Part shown: in pieces, positions 59,070 to 64,000 of the stretch | Position numbering within the stretch: the stretch's first letter is position 1 | How the letters are laid out: the number at the start of each line of letters is the position of its first letter | Assembly (NCBI RefSeq): GCF_039535785.1 | Contig: NZ_BAAAXV010000009.1 | Span: 1,240,001-1,304,000 of the forward strand | DNA from: Nonomuraea helvata | GTDB taxonomy: Bacteria; Actinomycetota; Actinomycetes; Streptosporangiales; Streptosporangiaceae | Direction of reading: 5' to 3' | Length of the DNA stretch: 64,000 nucleotides | The notes under the pieces: model-generated | What the model saw: the letters and a program-made list of their open reading frames with translations, nothing else | Told to the model about the DNA's origin: nothing | Databases searched by the model: none | Made by a program: the position numbers and the translations under genes

Positions 59070-59963
59070 GTGAGAAAAGCCGTCGCAGTGCCACTGTCCA
59101 TGCTTGGTCTCGGCCTCGCCGGGCTGGGTTACGCCTCCGTGGTGGAGCGCAACTGGTTCCGCCTGCGTCGCTTCGACGTGCCCGTGCTGGAGCGCGGCCA
59201 GCGTCCCGTACGCATTCTCCACCTCTCCGACCTGCATCTGACGCCCCGCCGTACGATGCTCATCAACTGGGTCCGCTCCCTGGGCCCGCTGAAGCCGGAC
59301 CTGGTGGTCAACACCGGAGACTCGATCGCCCACCCGGACGCTGTCCCCTCGCTCCTGCACGCCCTGGAGCCCCTGCTGTCCCGCCCGGGCCTGTTCGTCT
59401 ACGGCTCCAACGACCTGTACGCCCCGAAGCCGAAAAACCCGGCCCGCTACCTCTGGCGCACCTCCAAGAACGAGCGCCGCCAGCACATCCCCTCCCTGCC
59501 CTGGGAGGAGCTGGGAGCGGGCATGGCGGCCGAGGGCTGGCTCGACATGAACAACACCACGGCCCGCATCAAGGTGGGCGACCTGGACGTGGCGGTGGCG
59601 GGCATCCACGACTCCCACATCTCCCGCGACCGCTACGACCTCGTGGCCGGCCCCGCTCCGGCGGACGCCGACCTCCGCCTGGGCGTCATGCACTCGCCCG
59701 AGCCCCGCAACATGACCCGTTTCGCCGAGGACGGCTACCAGCTCCTGCTCGCCGGCCACACGCACGGCGGCCAGCTCTGCATCCCGTTCTACGGCGCCCT
59801 GGTCACCAACTGCGGCATCGACCGGGCCAGGGTCAAGGGCCTGAGCCGCCACGACAGCTCCTGGCTCCACGTCTCCGCGGGCCTCGGCACCTCCCCGTAC
59901 GCCCCGGCCCGTTTCGCCTGTTTCCCGGAGGCATCGCTACTCACCCTCGTTCCGCGCCGTTGA
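59070..59963 (+). CDS. Calcineurin-like metallophosphoesterase (membrane-anchored)
   Basis: 297 aa, GTG start. N-terminal hydrophobic anchor (VPLSMLGLGLAGLGYASV). Metal motifs ILHLSDLHLTP (DxH), VVNTGDSIAH (GD), YGSNDLYAP (GNxD altered to GSND) and GHTHGGQLCIPF (GHxH). YkuE/LpxH-like. Sits at the Rv3683 position after ponA2. Substrate unknown; other members act on lipids or cyclic nucleotides. Next to a tRNA. Confidence 0.92.
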   Translation: MRKAVAVPLSMLGLGLAGLGYASVVERNWFRLRRFDVPVLERGQRPVRILHLSDLHLTPRRTMLINWVRSLGPLKPDLVVNTGDSIAHPDAVPSLLHALEPLLSRPGLFVYGSNDLYAPKPKNPARYLWRTSKNERRQHIPSLPWEELGAGMAAEGWLDMNNTTARIKVGDLDVAVAGIHDSHISRDRYDLVAGPAPADADLRLGVMHSPEPRNMTRFAEDGYQLLLAGHTHGGQLCIPFYGALVTNCGIDRARVKGLSRHDSSWLHVSAGLGTSPYAPARFACFPEASLLTLVPRR

Positions 59964-60027
59964 CGCGGTCACAAGTACCTTGGGAGTCCGCTAGACTTTT
60001 CCAAGCACGCGCAAGACCGGCGTGCAC

Positions 60028-60101
60028 CGGGGTGTAGCGCAGCTTGGCAGCGCGCTTCGTTCGGGACGAAGAGGTCGTGGGTTCAAATCCCGCCACCCCG
60101 A
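60028..60101 (+). tRNA. tRNA-Pro (anticodon CGG)
   Basis: 74 nt cloverleaf: acceptor CGGGGTG/CACCCCG with discriminator A, D arm GCGC...GCGC, anticodon stem CTTCG/CGAAG with loop TTCGGGA (anticodon CGG), T arm GTGGGTTCAAATCCCGC. CCA is not encoded. A TAGACT (59992-59997) may be its -10. Reads CCG codons. Its 3' end abuts an integrase gene. Confidence 0.95.
60072..60101. other. Probable attachment site at the tRNA 3' end
   Basis: AICE integrases use the 3' half of tRNA genes as attB. The integrase lies 75 bp downstream, reading toward the tRNA, and the tRNA is intact, so this end would regenerate the gene. The second copy is outside the window; limits of the core are unknown. Confidence 0.55.
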
Positions 60102-60109
60102 CACAGTTC

Positions 60110-60143
60110 AAAGGCCACTTCCGAGAGATCGGGAGTGGCCTTT
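60110..60143. terminator. Terminator for tRNA-Pro and integrase
   Basis: Stem AAAGGCCACTTCC (60110-60122) and GGGAGTGGCCTTT (60131-60143), followed by T on the plus strand and A-run on the other side. Works in both directions. Confidence 0.8.
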
Positions 60144-60175
60144 TGATCTTTGTGCAGCAGAAAAGTGCAGCAGTC

Positions 60176-61390
60176 TCACTGCCCTAGGCTCTCGCCGAGC
60201 CGCTTCAAGGCTTGCCTGGTCTGCTCGGACGGAATGTGCGTGTAGATCTCCATCGTGACCTTGATGTCACTGTGACGAAGGATCTGCATGGCCACCCGCG
60301 GGTGAACGTCCAGGGCCGCCAGCAGCGAGGCGCAGGTGTGCCGCGTGTCATGGATTGTGATCTTGCGGACGTTGGCGCGCTTGCACCGCGTGTCGAACCG
60401 GCGGTTGAAGTTGCGGGGCTCGAAGGGAGCACCATGTGCACTCGTGAAGACGAACCCGGTTTCGACCCACGCTTCGCCGGCATCGCGTCGAGCGTCTTCC
60501 TGGCTCTTTTGGCGTAGCCGCAGGGCAGCCGTACAGATCTCCGGCAGCGGCAAAACCGCCTCCGAGGCTTCTGTCTTGGTCTGGCGATGATGGAGCTGCC
60601 TCTTGACGCGCTGGAGTTGGAGCGACACGTCCAACTCGGCAGCGTCGATGTTGATGCGATCCCAGGTCAGGCCCAGCAGCTCGCCCTTGCGCAGCCCAAG
60701 CACGAGGATGAGCACGTAAGCGGCGTAGAGCGGGTCATTGTCCCTGCGCGCAGACTCCAGGAACTGTCGAGCCTCCTCCACCGACCAAGGCCTGATCTTT
60801 CGGGTACGCCGTGCCGTCAGACGCACGCCTGTCGCGGGGTTCTTTCCCACGAGATCTTCAGCAATCGCCGTGTTGAAGGCACTCCGCAGCACGCCGCGAG
60901 CATCTTTGATCGTTCGAGCAGAGGCGAGTTGCTGGCAGCAGCGACCCGCGGCACAGCACCGTGGCGCCCCGCGTCGAGCATCCTTGCCCTGGGCGCAGCA
61001 CTGGCATGTGACGCGTAGCTTGTTGATCCAGAGCCGTACGTCCCGGACCTGGATCTTGTCGAGACGCTTGGCTCCCAGGTAGGGCTTGATGTAGAGCCGC
61101 ACCAGCGTCTCGTACGTGCTGACTGTCAGCGGGGCAAGCTCGGGCCCCACGACCTCGCGCAGCCAGTAGAGCAGGAACTCACCCAGCGTCGGCGCATTGA
61201 CCGCAACCGGCCCCTTGTCCACCTTCGCCTTGAGCTCCTGCCACGCTTTGCGGGTCTCCTCGTAGGTCTTGCGCTTGACGTACTTGCGCTTTCGGATGCC
61301 GTCCGGTGTAGTGACCCAGACGAAGGCCCGGTAGCCACCCGCCACGGGGTAGATCGATCCTTCTCCGTTTCCTCTTCGGCTCACTATCAC
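60176..61390 (-). CDS. int: Tyrosine-family integrase
   Basis: 404 aa. N-terminal Arm/AP2-like binding (GNGEGSIYP), SAM-like core-binding (70-200) with a Cys-rich insert (CQCCAQGKDARRGAPRCC) typical of AICE integrases. Catalytic residues: Arg in GLRKGELLGL, His347 and Arg350 in HDTRH, His373 (LRHSD), Tyr383 (EIYTHI). Catalyses integration at and excision from tRNA-Pro. Overlaps xis by 4 bp. Confidence 0.96.
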   Translation of the reverse strand: MIVSRRGNGEGSIYPVAGGYRAFVWVTTPDGIRKRKYVKRKTYEETRKAWQELKAKVDKGPVAVNAPTLGEFLLYWLREVVGPELAPLTVSTYETLVRLYIKPYLGAKRLDKIQVRDVRLWINKLRVTCQCCAQGKDARRGAPRCCAAGRCCQQLASARTIKDARGVLRSAFNTAIAEDLVGKNPATGVRLTARRTRKIRPWSVEEARQFLESARRDNDPLYAAYVLILVLGLRKGELLGLTWDRINIDAAELDVSLQLQRVKRQLHHRQTKTEASEAVLPLPEICTAALRLRQKSQEDARRDAGEAWVETGFVFTSAHGAPFEPRNFNRRFDTRCKRANVRKITIHDTRHTCASLLAALDVHPRVAMQILRHSDIKVTMEIYTHIPSEQTRQALKRLGESLGQ

Positions 61391-61572
61391 TCCCCTTCTG
61401 CGATCTTGGCTACGTAGTCATCCACCCACTGGGGCAGGATGCGGCGATGCCGACCGTCCTTGACGCTGCGGATCTGGCCAGACAGCACGAGGAACTTGGT
61501 CTTGGTCAGCCCGTAGCCGAGCATCTCGGCGACCTCCTTCGTGCTGTGCCAGCGCTTAACGATCAAGCTCAT
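61387..61572 (-). CDS. xis: Excisionase / MerR-like helix-turn-helix
   Basis: 61 aa (MSLIVKRWHSTKEVAEMLGYGLTKTKFLVLSGQIRSVKDGRHRRILPQWVDDYV). Small winged HTH as in AlpA/excisionase family. GGGAGG upstream of ATG. Located between rep and int with 4-bp overlaps on both sides, as in pSAM2. Directs excision. Confidence 0.92.
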   Translation of the reverse strand: MSLIVKRWHSTKEVAEMLGYGLTKTKFLVLSGQIRSVKDGRHRRILPQWVDDYVAKIAEGE

Positions 61573-62960
61573 GGATCCACCTCCCTTCGAGCGGTCTTGC
61601 TTGACAAGTCGTTGAGAACCGACCCAGCCAGCAGCGATTCACCAGGGGTGTAGCCCTGGCCGGCGAAGCTCCAGTGCGCGAGCACCAGGGTGCTTTCCTC
61701 GTGGTGCTGGACGCCTTGTTGAGTGCGGCGGTGTTCGGCGCGTTCTTCGCGGATGGCGCCGAGGGTGGTGGAGTAGGCGCGGGAACGGGTGGAGAAGTGG
61801 CCGCGGAAGCCGAGCATGTGGGCCCACTTGCGGAGCTTCAGTCCGGTCAGCTCGGGATGAGTTTCAGGGTTGCCGAGCGTCCAGGCGGTACGGATGAGCC
61901 GTGCCGCGTGTGCGGTAGCGCCGTGCTCGTGCAGCCGTGGCAGGTCGTGGGCGTGGATGCGGCGGTCGAGGGTGCCGGAGGTTTCGGCGGCTTTGGTGGC
62001 GTACTTGGCGATGTAGGCGGCCACAGCCTGTTCTGACAGCTCCCCATCGAGTTCCCCGGTGCGGATGGCTTTGACATCGATTTGGCGGCCCCAGACCAGC
62101 TCTCGCGTGTCCTGACCGAGATCGGGAGCCTTGACCGCGACGGCAGCGGCGGCCGAGCGGATCGCGCCGTCAAGTAGATCGAGGGTTGCCCAGGATGGTG
62201 GCTCGACCACGTTGGCGGGATCATCGGTGCGGCCATCCAGGCGGATCACTGCGTGGAAGTGGACGATCCCGCGGGCTTGGTATTCGGCGACCTTGGCGAA
62301 GGAGACCCGGACGGCCTTGTTGAACGCGGTTTGGGTCTGGCCTGCGGCGGCGGCCAGGTGGCGGCGCAGGTAGATGGTGAAGCGGCGCCACAGATCGCCC
62401 GCATGGGCGTTCCACAGCACGTGTCCGATGTAGTCGTAGGACTTCGGGTCGAGCGGTTGGCCGAGCCGTGTGTCGTCGGCCTTGTGCCGCTCGAAACACG
62501 CCGGACCGGAGCGGCGAGGATGGCAGACGCGCCGCACGCCGTTCTTGTCCGGTCCGCGGTGCACCGGTCCGAACGAGGGGGCGGTCAGCGTGGCGAACAC
62601 CCGCGGGTGGGCGCGCACGCTGGCCGGCACGCCCTTCTCCTGTCCGAGTAGTCCGGCACGGATCAGGTGGAAGGTGTCACGCCGGTACAGCTCAGCGCAC
62701 GAGGGGCAGCGTGAGGCACGCCGGTTGCCGCAGCGGATCAGCAGGTGGCCGTGCGGTTCGCCGGTTGTGCTGTAGCTCGACAGGACGTAGCCGGTTGCGG
62801 CGTCAAGGGTCATGGTTTCGCCGACCAGGCGCACCGGCTCGGCGCAGCCGCCCACGCGCTGTACTTGCTCGAACCAACGCGAGAGGTCTTTGCCGGAGCG
62901 TCGGGCCAGATCGCGGACGACTGGCCCGACCAGCTCGGCGAGCGGTGCGGGGACGCTCAC
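61569..62960 (-). CDS. repSA: RepSA-type replication initiator
   Basis: 463 aa, GTG start with AAGGGAG. Zinc-like RCPSCAELYRRDTF, and HUH-like IVHFHAVIRLDG (HFH), typical rolling-circle initiator of AICEs and Streptomyces plasmids. C-terminal VAAYIAKYATKAAE and LRKWAHMLGFRGHFSTRSRAYSTTLG. Allows the excised circle to replicate. Overlaps xis by 4 bp. Confidence 0.94.
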   Translation of the reverse strand: MSVPAPLAELVGPVVRDLARRSGKDLSRWFEQVQRVGGCAEPVRLVGETMTLDAATGYVLSSYSTTGEPHGHLLIRCGNRRASRCPSCAELYRRDTFHLIRAGLLGQEKGVPASVRAHPRVFATLTAPSFGPVHRGPDKNGVRRVCHPRRSGPACFERHKADDTRLGQPLDPKSYDYIGHVLWNAHAGDLWRRFTIYLRRHLAAAAGQTQTAFNKAVRVSFAKVAEYQARGIVHFHAVIRLDGRTDDPANVVEPPSWATLDLLDGAIRSAAAAVAVKAPDLGQDTRELVWGRQIDVKAIRTGELDGELSEQAVAAYIAKYATKAAETSGTLDRRIHAHDLPRLHEHGATAHAARLIRTAWTLGNPETHPELTGLKLRKWAHMLGFRGHFSTRSRAYSTTLGAIREERAEHRRTQQGVQHHEESTLVLAHWSFAGQGYTPGESLLAGSVLNDLSSKTARREVDP

Positions 62961-63003
62961 CCGCCGCTCCCTTCGTATGCGCGGCGGGACGTGGAAGCAG
63001 CGT

Positions 63004-63243
63004 TCACCGTTGGTCCCTCCTTACCTCGACGATCTCGATGTGAGTCCGACATGCCGGACATTGCCGGTCGGCGGGAAGGCGCTCCCCGCAGGCGATCAGG
63101 CGACGGCGGCCGTTGGCCTTGACCTCGACTGGCCTCTCACAGGGCCCGCTGTCGGCGGCCGTGACGCGGCGATCCACACTCCAGGGGTTGTCCGTAACGC
63201 CATCGGCGTAGGTTTCGGTCACGACGACCCGGTAGCGGGTCAC
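63004..63243 (-). CDS. Small AICE protein with zinc-finger-like cysteines
   Basis: 79 aa from GTG 63243 with GGAGG 7 nt upstream. RYRVVVTETYADGV at N-terminus; Cys in GPCERP, IACGERL and CPACRTH (four Cys: likely metal site). Coupled by GTGA overlap to the previous gene. Unknown function. Confidence 0.72.
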   Translation of the reverse strand: MTRYRVVVTETYADGVTDNPWSVDRRVTAADSGPCERPVEVKANGRRRLIACGERLPADRQCPACRTHIEIVEVRRDQR

Positions 63244-63386
63244 CGTTGCGCCTCCAGCTGGCCGGTTCCGCCGCAGTCATCGCAGGGCCGGTAGCCCCTG
63301 ATGGCTCGCCGGTCGAAGACCGAGGAGACGAGCCATCCCTGGCCCCAGCAGCGTCCGCATTCGCGTGTGGTCTTCGTCGAGTTCAC
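63240..63386 (-). CDS. Small zinc-ribbon protein (DnaJ-type repeats)
   Basis: 48 aa from GTG 63386 (VNSTKTTRECGRCWGQGW). CGRCWGQGW and CDDCGGTG repeats are the DnaJ central-domain CxxCxGxG type. Overlaps its upstream neighbour by 4 bp (GTGA). Probably a zinc-binding accessory AICE protein. Confidence 0.75.
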   Translation of the reverse strand: MNSTKTTRECGRCWGQGWLVSSVFDRRAIRGYRPCDDCGGTGQLEAQR

Positions 63387-63538
63387 CGTCCCGCTACCTC
63401 TCCCGGGCGTAGATCGTCCAGGCAGAGGCGGCCAGTGCCCTTGCAGCGCGGGCACTGGCGGACCTCGACCTTGCCGCGAGATCGGCCCGAGCCTCCGCAG
63501 CGGGTACAGCACATGCTGGTGGGCTGGTTGTGCTGCAT
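63383..63538 (-). CDS. Small zinc-ribbon protein (DnaJ-type repeats), second
   Basis: 51 aa (MQHNQPTSMCCTRCGGSGRS...), ATG with strong AAAGGAGGT 7 nt upstream. CTRCGGSG and CPRCKGTG repeats. Probably the first gene of this small operon. It and the next gene look like products of one duplicated zinc-ribbon unit. Function unknown. Confidence 0.8.
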   Translation of the reverse strand: MQHNQPTSMCCTRCGGSGRSRGKVEVRQCPRCKGTGRLCLDDLRPGEVAGR

Positions 63539-63663
63539 ACTGGAAACCTCCTTTGCTTGATTGCCAGGTGAAGGAAGCGCGCCCTACGGGATGGCACGAG
63601 GCCGGTCAAGCTGAGCCGTTCCGTGGGCGCGCACCGACAAGGTGAATCGTTCGGTAGCCGCCG
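63539..63663. other. Intergenic, promoter of the zinc-ribbon operon
   Basis: 125 bp between the zinc-ribbon genes and the 55-aa gene. Ribosome site of 63538 present. Contains inverted CGCGCCC / GGGCGCG (about 63579 and 63626), a likely terminator for the 55-aa gene. Confidence 0.45.
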
Positions 63664-63831
63664 CTAAGACTCGCGAATGGCGGCGGTGACCTCTTCGTTG
63701 GACGAATTCCGGTACGCCGCGCTCAGCACCGCGTGACAGCGCGCTTGCTCTTTCCGTGTGCCGGTCCTCAGGGCTTTATCCAGCTCACGTGTAGCGGCCT
63801 TAAGTTTCTCTACCTGAGATCTCCGAATCAT
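63664..63831 (-). CDS. Hypothetical 55-aa AICE protein
   Basis: MIRRSQVEKLKAATREL..., helical and Lys/Arg/Ala-rich, ATG with GGGGAGGA 3-4 nt upstream. Ends EEVTAAIRES. No domain recognised. Position in the element suggests an accessory role. Confidence 0.7.
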   Translation of the reverse strand: MIRRSQVEKLKAATRELDKALRTGTRKEQARCHAVLSAAYRNSSNEEVTAAIRES

Positions 63832-63863
63832 GTTCCTCCCCTTGCTCTTCCGGTTGCGAGAGA

Positions 63864-64000
63864 TCAGTCGAAGCTGACCCAGAACGAGTAACGGCAGTTA
63901 GGGCAGCCGACTTGCAAGCCGCCCTCGCCCAACAGCAGCGAGTCGAAGCGTGCGAGTCGAGTTTCGTAGCGGCAGTCAGGGCAGCTCACGCGCCTGTTGT
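63864..64000 (-). CDS. Zinc-ribbon protein (5' end possibly outside the window)
   Basis: Frame ends at 63864; reads VSCPDCRYETRLARFDSLLLGEGG...GCPNCRYSFWVSFD, two CPxC pairs forming a zinc ribbon. A GTG at 63989 could be the start (41 aa), or it continues beyond 64000. Likely an AICE gene. Confidence 0.6.
   Translation of the reverse strand, partial: NRRVSCPDCRYETRLARFDSLLLGEGGLQVGCPNCRYSFWVSFD

Larger units (their letters stand above)
60072..64000. mobile_element. AICE (pSAM2-like integrative element), left part
   Basis: Integrase, excisionase, RepSA-type replication initiator and small genes, all on the minus strand and tightly packed with 4-bp overlaps, next to tRNA-Pro. This is the canonical actinomycete integrative and conjugative element layout. 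Conjugative translocase (FtsK-like) genes would be further right. Confidence 0.88.

Overview
This is a high-GC (about 70%) actinomycete chromosome segment, most likely from the order Streptosporangiales (a Nonomuraea- or Streptosporangium-like organism). The order is inferred from gene content and order; the genus cannot be fixed from sequence alone. The block from about 24 kb to 60 kb has the gene order known from Streptomyces (hppA, anti-sigma factor, bldG, helicase, Tad pilus genes, ssd, acs, nhaA, marP, nth, crp, ArsA-like ATPases, whiB, ponA2) and from the Mycobacterium tuberculosis Rv3649-Rv3683 region.

Layout. 1-2.9 kb: truncated CapA-like lipoprotein, then an MmyB-type regulator divergent from an MFS exporter. 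2.9-6.4 kb: a small accessory patch (DUF397 and XRE/DUF5753 pair, small ORFs, and a protein resembling those beside the FtsK-like translocase of actinomycete integrative elements). 6.4-14 kb: molybdopterin oxidoreductase, HD hydrolase, Rieske protein, NAD(P)H-binding protein, TSUP permease, SPFH protein, ABC ATPase. 14-24 kb: WD40 Ser/Thr kinase, a two-component system flanked by two paralogous secreted proteins, SDR-queA pair, serB, sixA-like. 24-31 kb: H+-pyrophosphatase, bldG locus, a helicase broken by one base in a C8 run. 31-41 kb: repeat-bearing membrane protein, methyltransferase, complete Tad/Flp operon, then two non-coding RNAs (6C and a probable Ms1/6S-like RNA) and a Fic-like protein. 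41-60 kb: acs, nhaA, marP, nth, crp, MBL/NUDIX/RidA, paired ArsA-like ATPases, whiB4-like, ponA2, metallophosphoesterase. 60-64 kb: tRNA-Pro(CGG) with the integrase end of an AICE (int-xis-repSA plus small zinc-ribbon genes) running off the window.

How it fits together. BldG and its anti-sigma partner, Crp, the WhiB protein, the WD40 kinase and the two-component system make this a regulation-rich region. Tad genes, ponA2 and MarP concern the envelope. Many genes have a TAnnnT hexamer 6-8 nt before the start codon, suggesting leaderless transcription. The most notable items are the 6C/Ms1-like RNA pair, related palindromic inserts in frame within the molybdopterin oxidoreductase, the helicase frameshift in a repeat-like linker, and a 45-bp tandem repeat that lengthens the Tad prepilin.
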